NCBI GenBank assembly: GCA_022839625.1
Contig: JALHJL010000008.1
Coordinates: 124,310-163,805 of the forward strand
Source: Phycisphaerales bacterium
GTDB taxonomy: Bacteria > Planctomycetota > Phycisphaerae > UBA1845 > Fen-1342
Length of the DNA stretch: 39,496 nt
Reading direction: 5' to 3'
Shown here: in pieces, positions 7,529 through 16,959 of the stretch
Position numbering within the stretch: position 1 is the first letter of the stretch
How the letters are laid out: every line of letters begins with the position of its first letter
Made by a program: the position numbers and the translations under genes
Notes under the pieces: generated by a model
Seen by the model: only the letters and a program-made list of their open reading frames with translations
Databases searched by the model: none
Told to the model about the DNA's origin: nothing

Positions 7529-9517
7529 TCAGGGGCACGCGATTGGTCCGGGGCAGGCGCAGCCTACGCCGCACTGGCCCATCAGGGCGACGAACGGGTT
7601 GATGTCGCCGAACGAAGCCTGCCCGTACGTGCCGTCGCAGTTGATGTCGCCGTTGGGGAACGCGGCCTGCCAGGCGCCGAAATTCGACAGGTAGAGCACG
7701 AACGGGTTGATGTCCCCGAAGTCGATGTGTCCGTCGCAGTTCAGGTCGCCCACGCAGGGCGCGAGAACCACCACGGTCACGTTCTGCGGGTTGTAGATTA
7801 CCTGGTACGAAACGGGGCCGGTCGTCGACGAGAATGAGCCGCTCACACTGCCGGCGGTGAGAATGACGAACTGCTGACCCGGCGTCGGCTCGAATCCGTT
7901 CGCAGTCGATATGTTCAACTCGCCGGCGAGCGTGGCGCTGCCGCTGAGCGCGAGACGATCGTAGCCGGTCCCCGGGTCTGGTCCGCCGAGCTGGATGGCA
8001 AGGCGGCCGGCGACGTTCTGCGTGTAGTTGCCGGTGATGGTCAGGATGCCGGCGGAGGTTCCGGGCTCAACGCTGGCGCCGGAGTTGACGACGCTGCCGG
8101 AGACGGTGCCCGAGCCGGTCAGGACGCCGCCTTGCAGGTCCAGCGGCGCGCCGTTGACGGAGAGCGTTCCGTTCACGACGGTCTGCCCGCCGGCTTGCGC
8201 GAAGAGGGCGGCGTTGTTGATCGTCAGGTAGCAGCCCGGCTGTGCCTCGAGCCGGCCGGAGTTCGTGACACCGGGCGTCTGGGGATTGATGGTAAGGGTG
8301 TAGCCCGGCCAGTCGGCGACAATCGCGCCCTCGTTCAACATGGCCACGTTCAGCGGGCCGCGTCCGCGGAACGTATGTCCGGCAGCGTTCGTGAAGCTCA
8401 CGCCGGTGCTGGTGGTTACGTCGCCGTCGGCAACGTGCACGCCGCCGGAGCCCGTGACGGTCACGTTGCTGTCGAAGCGCAGATGGCCGTTGCCGTAGGT
8501 GCCGCCGTAGTGGAGCCCGATCTCGCCATGATTAGTCAGGGTGGTGCCGGTGAGGACCAGTGTGGCGTCGTTCCAGATTCGGCATTGGCCGAGATTGGTG
8601 AGATCGGTGAAGGTCGTCGTGACGTGGTTGGCGTCGATGAGGCCGGCAGCGCTGGTGTCGAGCGTGCCGTTCGTGATTGAGGAGCCGCCGGCGAGACTGA
8701 CCGTGCTGCTCGTACCGTCTGCACGGATGACGCCGGAAGTCGATTGGGTGATGGCGGTCTCGATCTGCAGGTTGGCGCCATTGGTTGCCTGCACGGTGCC
8801 GCTGTTCGTCTTGGCAGCGGTCACCAGCCGCAGAGGCCCCCCCGCAACGTCGGCGCTGAGCAGCCCATCGTTGGCCAGCGCGACCGCGATCCGGCTGTTC
8901 GAACCGCGGACGGTGTGTCCGGCGTTGTTCGTCAGGGTGCCGGCGCCGTCGATTATCCCGCACTCGAGGAACAGCGCGCCCGCGCCGTCCAGCCCCACGG
9001 CCCCGCCGCAGTGCAGGAGTCCTTCACCCCACATGCCGCCGTAGCGCAGGATGATGTCGCCAGGGTTGTTGACGGTGCAGGTGCCGAGCGCGAGCGCGCC
9101 GCCGTTCTGAACGACAAGCTGTCCGCTGTTCGTCAGGCCGCCGGACGGCGTCAACACGGCGGGTTGCCCGTCGACGGTGAGCCCGCCGCCGAACTGAATG
9201 GTGAGATAGGCGATGGAGGCGCTGCTGCTCAGGACGGCGCCAGGCGCCGGGAGGTACACGTGGTCGGCCGGGCCGGGAAACGCGGGGCCGGGGTCGCTGC
9301 CGCAGGTACTCAGGCCCCAGTTGTTGTAGATCCAGTAGCGGACGGGGTCGCTGCTGCACTGCGCACCGGAGCAAGTGGCGTGCCAATCTCCGTTCACGCA
9401 CGTGCCGTCCCACACGAAATCGGCGGCGCGGGCCGAGCCGGCGCACAACACCAGCGTCAGAATCAAGTGTGTCCAGAAGAACGGGCGCCCGGGCCGGGGG
9501 CCAGACCTACGCGTCAT
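7529..9517 (-). CDS. Secreted beta-repeat protein with dockerin-like C-terminus
   Basis: 662 aa. The ATG at 9517 has GGAGG 6 nt upstream and a signal peptide (about 1-30, ending SARAADF). The bulk (about 60-560) is repeats rich in Asn/Thr/Gly/Ser such as TNSGTVQATNGANLQIETA and VTNSGRLEAQPG, matching the beta-helix passenger style of autotransporter-like proteins. A GSGTVSGSVVNSG..EPG..G.LTI.GNY.Q segment follows, typical of autotransporter-associated repeats. The C-terminus carries two dockerin-like Ca-binding loops (GDLNCDGHIDFGD and GDINCDGT..FGD) and a Cys tail. No beta-barrel is seen, so it is not a classical autotransporter. Surface or extracellular role inferred; single-gene transcription unit. 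Confidence 0.85.
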   Translation of the reverse strand: MTRRSGPRPGRPFFWTHLILTLVLCAGSARAADFVWDGTCVNGDWHATCSGAQCSSDPVRYWIYNNWGLSTCGSDPGPAFPGPADHVYLPAPGAVLSSSASIAYLTIQFGGGLTVDGQPAVLTPSGGLTNSGQLVVQNGGALALGTCTVNNPGDIILRYGGMWGEGLLHCGGAVGLDGAGALFLECGIIDGAGTLTNNAGHTVRGSNSRIAVALANDGLLSADVAGGPLRLVTAAKTNSGTVQATNGANLQIETAITQSTSGVIRADGTSSTVSLAGGSSITNGTLDTSAAGLIDANHVTTTFTDLTNLGQCRIWNDATLVLTGTTLTNHGEIGLHYGGTYGNGHLRFDSNVTVTGSGGVHVADGDVTTSTGVSFTNAAGHTFRGRGPLNVAMLNEGAIVADWPGYTLTINPQTPGVTNSGRLEAQPGCYLTINNAALFAQAGGQTVVNGTLSVNGAPLDLQGGVLTGSGTVSGSVVNSGASVEPGTSAGILTITGNYTQNVAGRLAIQLGGPDPGTGYDRLALSGSATLAGELNISTANGFEPTPGQQFVILTAGSVSGSFSSTTGPVSYQVIYNPQNVTVVVLAPCVGDLNCDGHIDFGDINPFVLYLSNFGAWQAAFPNGDINCDGTYGQASFGDINPFVALMGQCGVGCACPGPIACP

Positions 9518-9937
9518 TGCGCACCTCCGTAGCAGGTCGAGCCGGCGACGGGGCGGCCGGTTCGCACCACGATCCGCCTCTGCGAACACCGCAGCCGCGT
9601 GGCCACTGTGAACTCGTCCGACAAGAGGCATCTTTCCGGGATCCGCCCTGATCGAGTGCGGCGGAGATTCCCTCGCTCTACCTAGCGTAGCAGAAGTGCT
9701 CTTCTGAAAGGAAAACAATCTTGCGGTCGTGAATCCGGCTTATCGGTTGCTATTCGACGCGGATCGGCCGCCGGCGACTCCCGGCGCGAGTCCTCGGGCG
9801 CAGCGCCACGGTCCCGCGGCGCGACTCGGACCCAAGCCGGCTGCTGGCCGGTTGCGTCGGTTGCCGGCGAGAAGGGTGCGCGACGCCGGAAAGGGCTCAA
9901 GGCGCGGCTGTTGACGGATCGAAACGCCGCCATGCGA
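9518..9937. other. Intergenic gap with a small palindrome
   Basis: Contains the upstream region of the minus-strand gene 7529-9517. A perfect inverted repeat CAGAAG-tgct-CTTCTG lies at 9691-9706, operator-like but with no recognised binding protein. No supported gene. Confidence 0.4.
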
Positions 9938-10780
9938 TCAAGGGAGGGGGCCGTCATCGGGAAACCCGGCGATGGGCGGATCTCCCGGCGTCGCCGGCCG
10001 GGCGACCACGGCTGCATAGATCCGCCTGGCACCGGCCTTCCGCAGCACTTTCGAGACCTCGTGTACGGTGGCCCCGGTGGAAATCAGATTGTCGATGATG
10101 CACACGGTCTTGCCCGCCACCACCGGCCTCAACCATGCCGGCCAATAGCGGCGGGCCGGCCCGAAGCAGCCCTTCACGTTCTCGAAGCGCGCGGCCCTGA
10201 TGCCCAGCCGCACCTGACTCGGTGTGTGCTTCATGCGGCGCGCGGCGCGAATCACGGGCAGCTTCAGGCGCCGGGCCAGTGCGCCGGCGAGAAGGCGGGC
10301 GTGGTCGCACGGCCGCTGGGCACGGCGCAGCCAGTGCATCGGGACGGGGACAAGCGCGTTCAGCTCTCCCAGCCAGCCACGATCCCGCAGCTCCGCGGCC
10401 AGCCGGTCGGCGAGGTAGCCGGCATTGCGCTCGTGCCCGTGGTACTTCAGACCGACCAGCAGCGACCGCAGCGCCGGCGTATAGCGGCCGACGCGGACAA
10501 CGCCGGCGACGTTCCAGAACGGTTCGGCCCGGCATCGGGCGCAGCCGTCGTCGTGGATGGCGGAGCGCGGCAGCGTGCGGCCGCAGCGCGGGCACTGGGG
10601 GAGTCTCGATGCGGTGCACACCTCGTCGTGACAGGCTGGGCAAACCGGCCCGATTGAGCCGGCCACCCACGCTCCGCACGCGGCGCAGGTTTGCGGCAGC
10701 GCCACGTCCACCAGGCCGTGGGCGAGGTGGCCGAGTGCCGAGGCGGCGCCGGCCGCGAAGCTGTGTCCGAGGCGGGCCAT
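9938..10780 (-). CDS. comF: ComF-family phosphoribosyltransferase-like protein
   Basis: 280 aa from the ATG at 10780 (a TTG at 10801 is possible; neither has a strong ribosome site). Two zinc-binding cysteine clusters open the protein (CAACGAW..CPAC and CPRCGR..CARC), then a type I phosphoribosyltransferase fold with LKYHGH, LVPVPMHWLRRAQRPCDHA and the PRPP-loop segment VCIIDNLISTGATV. ComF proteins are tied to DNA uptake and transformation and possibly DNA recombination. The usual acidic pair of the PRPP motif reads Asp-Asn here. It lies 74 bp downstream of xseB on the same strand, a plausible DNA-metabolism operon. Confidence 0.88.
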   Translation of the reverse strand: MARLGHSFAAGAASALGHLAHGLVDVALPQTCAACGAWVAGSIGPVCPACHDEVCTASRLPQCPRCGRTLPRSAIHDDGCARCRAEPFWNVAGVVRVGRYTPALRSLLVGLKYHGHERNAGYLADRLAAELRDRGWLGELNALVPVPMHWLRRAQRPCDHARLLAGALARRLKLPVIRAARRMKHTPSQVRLGIRAARFENVKGCFGPARRYWPAWLRPVVAGKTVCIIDNLISTGATVHEVSKVLRKAGARRIYAAVVARPATPGDPPIAGFPDDGPLP

Positions 10781-10854
10781 CGCGTCACGCCACGAAGCCA
10801 AGGCGCAGCTCGGATCGTGGGCCGCAGCACCCGGGGGCCGGTCCCCGGCGCGTG

Positions 10855-11154
10855 TCAGTCGTCGGCCGGCTCCTCTCCGATGCTTCCGCCGCTTTCAGCC
10901 TCTTCGCCGGCGGGCGACTCCGGCACCTGGAAGGGCGTCAACTCCGGCTTGCCCGCGGCATCAAGCTGAATCTTCTGAATCCGCAGCTCAGCCTGGTCGA
11001 GGATTTGGCGGCAATGGGCGGCCAGGCTCATCGCCTCCTCGTACTTGGCGATGGACTCCTCGACCCCGATCTCGCCGGACTCCATCGCCTGCACGATCGC
11101 GTCGAGCCGCTGCATCGCTTCCTCGAACTTCAGCCGTTTTGCGGGCTTGCTCAT
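10855..11154 (-). CDS. xseB: Exodeoxyribonuclease VII small subunit
   Basis: 99 aa, the usual XseB size plus a short acidic tail. Family pattern visible: KFEEAMQRLDAIVQAMESGEIGVEES..YEEAMSLAAHCRQILDQAELRI. It forms the coiled-coil partner of XseA in the nuclease that degrades single-stranded DNA. The ATG at 11154 is preceded by GAGGT. The large subunit gene is not in the window. Followed by comF. Confidence 0.93.
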   Translation of the reverse strand: MSKPAKRLKFEEAMQRLDAIVQAMESGEIGVEESIAKYEEAMSLAAHCRQILDQAELRIQKIQLDAAGKPELTPFQVPESPAGEEAESGGSIGEEPADD

Positions 11155-11478
11155 GGTGACCTCGGCTGCCCATGTTCGCGCGCCGCCGGCCGGGCCGCAA
11201 GCTCCGTGTGCGCGGCGACGCCGTCGTGGACGGGACAGCAGCCGCCCCGGCGGGCGCGTCGGCCCGGAGCGGCGCGGGCGGGGGCCCGCGCAGCGAGCCT
11301 GCGTCGGTGCGCCAGCGGAGGGCGGTGGCGTGGCTTGTTTTTTCGCTTTTGACAAGCGACGGCAGTTGTCCGATACTCCGACGGCTTGAACGAAGCGCTC
11401 GGAACAGGGAGAACTGCCGGACGAAACCGGCCCCGAGCGCGTGTGCCGGGACCGGTAAGGGATCTGTAGGAGTGTGTC
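11155..11478. other. Divergent intergenic region xseB / membrane protein
   Basis: 324 bp of GC-rich sequence between divergent genes; must hold both promoters, but no convincing -35/-10 pair is visible. No supported gene. Confidence 0.45.
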
Positions 11479-12897
11479 ATGGCCGGTCGTCCCCTTGGTT
11501 CGCGCGGCGGCCAACCCGGGCTTCTGTACGGTCTAATCGCGTTCGCCGCCGTGAGCGTGGCATCGCTGGGGCTGTTCGTCTTCCAGCTCACCAAGAACAA
11601 GGCCGCCGAGAGCCGGGCGAAGACGGCCGAGGACCAGATCAACGCCCTCGGTACGCCGACGCCGTACTACAAGAATGAAGCCAGCGCACGCAAGACGAAG
11701 GTCTTCGCGGTGATGGCGGAGGATTTGAAGAAGGTCGCGGGGCGGGTTACCGGGGCGCCCGAGGACGTCGGGGCGGCCGTGCTGGCGAAGGCCGACCAGG
11801 TGATGGTCAGTGCGGCGGCGCGGATGCCGGACGTGATTAGCCCGGACGATGCCCTTCTGCCCGCGCTGATCAACCTGAGCGCGGCCTTTGGGCAGGAGCG
11901 GTCGACGCGCGAGGCCCTGGCCCGCCAGGTGCAGGATCTCCAGGGGGAGAGGGCCGCGCTGACCGAGCAGCTCAAGCTGGCGCAGGACCAGTACAACGCG
12001 CAGGTAGCGAACCTGGGCGAGCAGCTCCGGCAGGCGCAGGATGACAAGACCACCGGCCTGCAACAGAAGGACGGGCAGCTCCGCGAGCTGCAAACGGCGC
12101 TGGATGCCGCCGAGGCGCAACTTCAGACTTTTCGCCGCGAAGGGAGCGCGCTGGCCCGCGAGAAGGAGATTGAGATCGGGCAGCTCAGGACGGTGGTCGA
12201 GGACTTGCAGCGGCAGATTCTGTCCCTGAAGCCCGGCGCGTTCGATCCCAACGCGATCCTGACCAAGGCCGACGGACGGATCCTGCGCGCCATCCCCGGC
12301 AGCGACATCGTGTACGTGAACCTCGGGGCCGCCGACCGGATCAGGCCCGGGATGGGGTTGGAGGTCTACTCTCCGGCCCGCGAAAGCTCGGCCGATCTGC
12401 GCGGCAAGGCGTCGCTCGAGGTCGTCACCGTGCTCGAGGAGACGTCCGAGTGCCGCGTCACTCGCCGCGTGCCTGTCCAGCCCATCCTCGAAGGCGACAT
12501 CGTAGTGAACATCGCGTTCGAACGGGGCCGGCAGCCGAGGTTCGTGGTCCGGGGCGACTTCGACCTGAACTACGACGGGATCATCGACTTCAACGGGGTG
12601 GACGAGGTGACGGCGCTGATCGGGCAGTGGGGCGGACAAGTCGTGGACGAGCTGGACGAATCGGTCGACTACGTCGTCATCGGGCTGCCGCCGGGCGGGC
12701 TGAGCCCGGGTAGCGAAGAGCGGGTCAGCCCCGTAGTCCGAGACCAGATGCAGCAGCGGGAGCTTGAGCGCAGCCGCTTCCGCGACCTGGTCGAGCGGGC
12801 GCAGAAGATGTTCATCCCGGTGATCACGCAGAACCAGTTCCTGTTCCTCACCGGCTACGCCGGCGACACGGAGGTCGTTCAGCGCACGGCGCGTTGA
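11479..12897 (+). CDS. Membrane-anchored coiled-coil protein with C-terminal BRCT-like segment
   Basis: 472 aa; AGGAG 8 nt before the ATG. One N-terminal membrane helix (about 14-36) is followed by a region with a long coiled coil (about 130-250, Q/E/L-rich heptads). A middle domain (about 255-345: DGRILRAIPGSDIVYVNLGAADRIRPGMGLEVY.., EGDIVVNIAF) follows. The C-terminal part resembles a BRCT fold: FVVRGDFDL.., VDEVTALIGQWGGQVVDELDESVDYVVIG. Within it FDLNYDGIIDF resembles an EF-hand/dockerin loop. No catalytic motif. Function unknown; a structural cell-envelope role is only inferred from topology. Confidence 0.75.
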   Translation: MAGRPLGSRGGQPGLLYGLIAFAAVSVASLGLFVFQLTKNKAAESRAKTAEDQINALGTPTPYYKNEASARKTKVFAVMAEDLKKVAGRVTGAPEDVGAAVLAKADQVMVSAAARMPDVISPDDALLPALINLSAAFGQERSTREALARQVQDLQGERAALTEQLKLAQDQYNAQVANLGEQLRQAQDDKTTGLQQKDGQLRELQTALDAAEAQLQTFRREGSALAREKEIEIGQLRTVVEDLQRQILSLKPGAFDPNAILTKADGRILRAIPGSDIVYVNLGAADRIRPGMGLEVYSPARESSADLRGKASLEVVTVLEETSECRVTRRVPVQPILEGDIVVNIAFERGRQPRFVVRGDFDLNYDGIIDFNGVDEVTALIGQWGGQVVDELDESVDYVVIGLPPGGLSPGSEERVSPVVRDQMQQRELERSRFRDLVERAQKMFIPVITQNQFLFLTGYAGDTEVVQRTAR

Positions 12898-12973
12898 TCT
12901 CCGCCACACGCTTCGCGGCGTCCGTCCCCCAACGGATCGGCGATTGCCCGGGGTGTTCGCGCCTTCGCGCGGG

Positions 12974-13720
12974 TCACTCGATCTTCATGGTGTGCAGAAA
13001 CTCGACGAACGCCGCACGGTGCCGGCCGATGGTCTCGGCCGGGCCGACGGCCTTGAAATACCACGGGCCGCCCGGTGTCTCGACGATCGCGCCGAGCATG
13101 CGATAGCCGTCCTGCGGCGCGGGCGCCGGCGCACCCGGCATCATGGCGCGCGGTTGAAAGCGACCCGCGATGTCCACGAGGGTGATCGTCAGCTCGTTCA
13201 CCTCGATCGTCTGCCGCACCACCGCGACGTCGGGAATCGGCTGGCCGTCGGGCAGGGAGAATTGCCCGCGCCAGAACTGCACGTTGGCCTCGACGCCGCC
13301 CCCGATGTTGCTCCCGAACACTGTCAATTCGGCGTCTTCGGCATCGCCGGGCGCTCTCGGCAGGCGGTACTGGTCCACCCGTAGCGGGCCGCGCACGGGC
13401 TCCTGCTGCCACGTATCCGGAGCGGTGTAGGTGAGTTTCACCGCGGGCCCGGTCGTCGGCGGAAGGTCCGGCATGAGCGGGCCGTCCGCCGAGGGACCGA
13501 TGGGGGGGTGGCCGGCGGGCAAGGCGTCCATGCTGCGCTGCCCGAGACGGTCCACGACTTCCCGTACGTTCGCGATCTCGTCGGCGGTCGGCTGCGTGGC
13601 AGCGGAGGTGGACGGCGCAGGCTGGGCGGTCGAGGCCGGCTGATCGCTTCGCTCGCAACCGGACCACAACCCCGCCGCAACCGCCAGCGCGCTCGCGAGC
13701 AGTATGTTACGTTGCATCAT
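12974..13720 (-). CDS. Predicted lipoprotein of unknown function
   Basis: 248 aa. The signal sequence ends in an acceptable lipobox (WSGC, Cys22) followed by a Ser/Thr/Gln/Pro-rich linker (to about 48). The globular part (about 95-248) has LTYTAPDTWQQEPV.., MRVDQYRLP-like and YFKAVGP motifs, a pattern seen in uncharacterised planctomycete proteins, which I cannot tie to a named family. Two consecutive ATGs; GGAG lies upstream. Monocistronic, convergent with 11479-12897. Confidence 0.8.
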   Translation of the reverse strand: MMQRNILLASALAVAAGLWSGCERSDQPASTAQPAPSTSAATQPTADEIANVREVVDRLGQRSMDALPAGHPPIGPSADGPLMPDLPPTTGPAVKLTYTAPDTWQQEPVRGPLRVDQYRLPRAPGDAEDAELTVFGSNIGGGVEANVQFWRGQFSLPDGQPIPDVAVVRQTIEVNELTITLVDIAGRFQPRAMMPGAPAPAPQDGYRMLGAIVETPGGPWYFKAVGPAETIGRHRAAFVEFLHTMKIE

Positions 13721-13870
13721 GGCTCACACTCCGACAAGCGCTCGCTCGATGTCAGTACCGACTGAGAGGCTACACAAAGGCGCACAGCCCGCGTTGCGCC
13801 AGCACTTTACAATCCTACAGCGACTTCTGGAATCGTGCGACCGTGGGCATTGCGGGCGGCCCGGCGGCCG

Positions 13871-14773
13871 TCACCAGTCCCGCTCGACGGGCTTCTGACT
13901 GGCAGCGCGTTGCTGGGCCAGTCTCTCACGCCGGGCTTTCTCGGCGTCGCGGATCATCTGGAGCAGACGCTCGGCCTGCTCGCGAGTCAAGTGAACCGGC
14001 GTCGGTTCGGCGCCTTCCGGCTGTTGTTCCTGGTTAGGCTGCGTTTCTGCGGCCTCGTTTGGCGGCGGTGCTTCCGCCTGTGGCTGAGACTCCGCCTGTG
14101 CGTCCTCCTGGTCCTGCTCCTGGCCCTCCTGGGGCTGCTGCTGCGACGGTTGACTCTCGGCTGATGGCTCGTCCTGTTCGGGCTGTCCCTGTGACGGCTG
14201 CGTGGACGGCTGTTGCTGGTCGCCTTCCTGTTGGCATTCCGAGGGCTGAGTCTGCGGCTGGTTCTGCATCTGCTCCTCGATGATCTGTCTTAGCCGCTGG
14301 GTCAGCTCCAGGTTGGCGCGCGCGTCGGTCAGCCGTGGGTCGAGCTGGACCGCGGTGCGGTACTGCTCGGCGGCGGCGGCGAGGTGCTCCAACGCCTGCT
14401 GCGGGTTTTCAGCGGTCGCCGCCAGGGCTTCTGCGTAGTCGCAATTGCCGAGGTTGTAGCGGGTCTGGGCCTCGAACGCGGCGTCGCCCGCCTCCTTGAC
14501 CCGCACCCACGCGTCGCGTGCCTCCTCTATCTGACCGAGCTTGAAGCGAGCGGCGGCGAGATTATGCAGCAGCTCCGGCGGCGGCCTGGCTACGTCGGAC
14601 GCAGCCTGCTCGTAACAGGCCAGCGCCTCGGCGAAGCGGCCGGCGGCGTAATGCTGGTTTCCCTGTTCGATCAGGCTGCGCGCCGTGTCGGCGCCGGCGA
14701 ACACGGCACCGGCGGCCAGCAACAGCAAGGGTGGTCCCCATCGTCGAAGCGTGCGCAGGCTGTCTCGTTTCAT
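13871..14773 (-). CDS. TPR protein, BatC/BatE-like
   Basis: 300 aa. Signal peptide or membrane anchor (about 12-30), then TPR-type repeats (about 31-165: GNQHYAAGRFAEALACYEQA, ELLHNLAAARFKLGQIEEARDAW, TRYNLGNCDYAEAL, QYRTAVQLDPRLTDARANLEL). A long low-complexity Gln/Pro/Glu tract (about 175-265) and a charged C-terminus follow. The last gene of the Bat operon: its ATG overlaps the TGA of batB (ATGA), indicating translational coupling. In Bat/Aer systems the TPR protein is thought to assemble with the VWA proteins in the envelope. Confidence 0.85.
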   Translation of the reverse strand: MKRDSLRTLRRWGPPLLLLAAGAVFAGADTARSLIEQGNQHYAAGRFAEALACYEQAASDVARPPPELLHNLAAARFKLGQIEEARDAWVRVKEAGDAAFEAQTRYNLGNCDYAEALAATAENPQQALEHLAAAAEQYRTAVQLDPRLTDARANLELTQRLRQIIEEQMQNQPQTQPSECQQEGDQQQPSTQPSQGQPEQDEPSAESQPSQQQPQEGQEQDQEDAQAESQPQAEAPPPNEAAETQPNQEQQPEGAEPTPVHLTREQAERLLQMIRDAEKARRERLAQQRAASQKPVERDW

Positions 14774-15837
14774 GCCGCCACCTCGCGTGGTTTTTCGCGC
14801 CGGAATGCCGCGCGCGCCGGCGGGCGCGGTCCGTCCCGCAAGCAGGACTCCCACAGCACCAGCAGCAAAGCCGCCAGGGCAAACGGGTGGTATTGCGACG
14901 GCTGGCGCACGGTCCGCCGCTCCTGCTCTTCCGCCGAGCGGACGGCCTGAGCCACGCGGCGGAAGATGTCACCAAGGTCGAAGTTGCTGGTGCCGACGGC
15001 GACGAACGCGCCTTGCTCCGAAGCGCGGGCGACCTGCTCGAGGGTAGCGAAATCAGCCCTGCTGCGGACGGCCTCCCCCCGAAACTCCAGGAACTGCTCG
15101 CCGCGCTCGCCGGGCACCGGGATGCGCGCGCCCTGCTCCGGATCGCCGAGGGCGAGCGCAATGATGGGAATCCGCTGGTCCTCCCAGACGCTGGCGGCGG
15201 CCTCGACGGGGTAGCTCTCGTGGTCTTCGCCGTCGGTAATGAGCAGGATCAGCTTGTGGCTTTCCAGCTTGCTCTCTTCAAAGATCGCGCCGGCCTTGCG
15301 GATGGCGTCGCCGATGAGCGTGCCGCCGCGGGCGGTGCTCATTGTGCCGACGTCGACCAGTGCCAGCCGGAAGAACCCGTAATCGGAGGTCAGGGGGCAG
15401 ACCAGTGCGGGCACGCCGGCAAAGGCGATCAGTCCCACCCGGTCGCCGCCCAGGGCTGGGAGCAGGTCGTCGCGGATCGCAAGCTTGGCCCGCTCCAGCC
15501 GGCTGGGCGCGATGTCCCGGGCGAGCATCGAGCGGGACACGTCCAGGAGGATCATCACGTCGATGTTGCGTCGCAGCAGCATCTGCGTTGCCTCGCCCCA
15601 GCGCGGTCCGATCAGGGCGGCGACGAGACAGACCAGCCCCGCCACAATCATGCTCAGCCGCACCAGCGGCCGCAGCCGGCCGCCGGGCACGGTCAGCCGT
15701 TCGAGCAGATGAGCGTCGGCGAAGAGGCGCAGCGCGCGTCGGCGGCGCCAGATGCCGTAGACGCCGACGGCAGCCACGCCGAGCAGGGCCCACAGCAGGT
15801 TCAGCAGTTGCAGGTTGTCAAAGGTGACGTTGGACAT
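14770..15837 (-). CDS. batB: VWA-domain membrane protein, BatB-like
   Basis: 355 aa. Two N-terminal membrane helices (about 10-30 and 60-77), a von Willebrand A domain (about 92-290) with an intact metal site (DVSRSM, Asp99/Ser101/Ser103; GGT; TDGEDH), and a C-terminal membrane helix (about 320-336). The layout is that of BatB in aerotolerance (Bat) operons, where VWA proteins bind partners through the metal site. It sits between batA (36 bp upstream) and the TPR gene (4-bp overlap). Confidence 0.87.
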   Translation of the reverse strand: MSNVTFDNLQLLNLLWALLGVAAVGVYGIWRRRRALRLFADAHLLERLTVPGGRLRPLVRLSMIVAGLVCLVAALIGPRWGEATQMLLRRNIDVMILLDVSRSMLARDIAPSRLERAKLAIRDDLLPALGGDRVGLIAFAGVPALVCPLTSDYGFFRLALVDVGTMSTARGGTLIGDAIRKAGAIFEESKLESHKLILLITDGEDHESYPVEAAASVWEDQRIPIIALALGDPEQGARIPVPGERGEQFLEFRGEAVRSRADFATLEQVARASEQGAFVAVGTSNFDLGDIFRRVAQAVRSAEEQERRTVRQPSQYHPFALAALLLVLWESCLRDGPRPPARAAFRREKPREVAA

Positions 15838-15873
15838 ACGTGTTCATCGGCCGGCGGAATGCCGGCACCGCCC

Positions 15874-16959
15874 TCACGGAATCTTCCTCAAGAGCGTGGC
15901 ATCCAACAGTGTCTGCACGCACAGGCACGCGAACGCCACGATCAGCCACTTCCAGGCGAGGTCGCCCCACTCGACATAGCTATGCTCCTCCGTCTTCGTC
16001 CGCTCCAAGCGGTCGATCTCCTGGTAAATGCGTTCCAGGGCCGCTTGGTCGGTGGCGTGAAAATACTGCCCGCCGGTGACCTCGGCGATGCGACGCAGCT
16101 CCCGATCGTCGAGCGGCAACCGGCCGCCGAAGGGCAGACGCTGCCCGGTCCCCGCCAGAATGGTGTACACCTTGATCCCATAGGTCGCGGCCAGCTCGCC
16201 GGCCTGTTGCGGCGAAATGAGGCCGGCGTTGTTCTCGCCATCGGTGAGCAGGATGACCACGCGGCTGGTGATGACGAACTGATTTCCGGAGCCGGTCGTG
16301 CGTTTCAGGTCTTTGAGGCGTTCGACGGCCAGCGCGAGGGCGTCGCCGATCGCGGTTGCGTCCTCCTGTTCGTTGCCGCGGATCATGCCGCTGCGGTCGC
16401 GCCACAGGACGGTGTGCGTGGCGTCGAGCACGTCGAGCAGCACGGTGCGGTCGAGAGTGAGCGGGCAGACGCTGTCCGGATAGCGTGCAAAGCGGATCAT
16501 GCCGATCAGGTCGTTCGGGCGGCCGGGCAGCTTGCCGCCGCCGGTGACGAAATCGCGAAACACCTGCTTGACCACGTCGAGCCGGGTCTGCATCTCCCGG
16601 CCCGTGGAGAGGTCCGTGTCCAACATGCTCGACGAGCAATCGAGCACCATCTGGATGGCGATACCCTCCACGACGACGCGCCGCGACTCGTTGGGCACCT
16701 GCGGCCGCGCGACCCCGACGATCAGGCAAGCCAGTGCCCCGGTGCGCAGCGCCGGTAGCAGGAGGCGCGCCCGCGGCCGCCAGACCCCCGCCACGCTGCG
16801 CAGTGCCTCCAGGCTGGAAAAACGCACCACCGGCCGCCGGCGCGGATGGAGCCAGAGCAGCCACCCTGCGGGCAGCACGAGCAGCAGGAGCAGACACCAG
16901 ACCCACGGCTGGGGCCACCACAGCCACTCCGGCGTCAACGGCAGATGGACGTGGTTCAT
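15874..16959 (-). CDS. batA: VWA-domain membrane protein, BatA-like
   Basis: 361 aa. Membrane helix about 20-38, second about 68-85, VWA domain about 100-320 with metal site DCSSSM (Asp107/Ser109/Ser111) and LTDGENN, and a C-terminal helix (WLIVAFACLCVQTLL). The ATG overlaps the TGA of the BatD-like gene upstream (ATGA). Same family and probable complex as BatB. Confidence 0.87.
   Translation of the reverse strand: MNHVHLPLTPEWLWWPQPWVWCLLLLLVLPAGWLLWLHPRRRPVVRFSSLEALRSVAGVWRPRARLLLPALRTGALACLIVGVARPQVPNESRRVVVEGIAIQMVLDCSSSMLDTDLSTGREMQTRLDVVKQVFRDFVTGGGKLPGRPNDLIGMIRFARYPDSVCPLTLDRTVLLDVLDATHTVLWRDRSGMIRGNEQEDATAIGDALALAVERLKDLKRTTGSGNQFVITSRVVILLTDGENNAGLISPQQAGELAATYGIKVYTILAGTGQRLPFGGRLPLDDRELRRIAEVTGGQYFHATDQAALERIYQEIDRLERTKTEEHSYVEWGDLAWKWLIVAFACLCVQTLLDATLLRKIP

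Noticed and set aside
7529..9517. Classical type V autotransporter
   Set aside because: Beta-repeat passenger-like sequence is present but there is no C-terminal beta-barrel; the end is dockerin-like.
9682..10032. 116-aa minus-strand frame
   Set aside because: Overlaps the end of comF in another frame, Arg/Pro-rich, no support.
11533..12909. 458-aa minus-strand open frame
   Set aside because: Mirror of the coiled-coil membrane protein gene; composition dictated by high GC third positions.
14731..16758. 675-aa open frame on the plus strand across batA/batB
   Set aside because: Antisense shadow of two clear VWA genes; low-complexity Gly/Arg/Ala composition, no ribosome site or motif.
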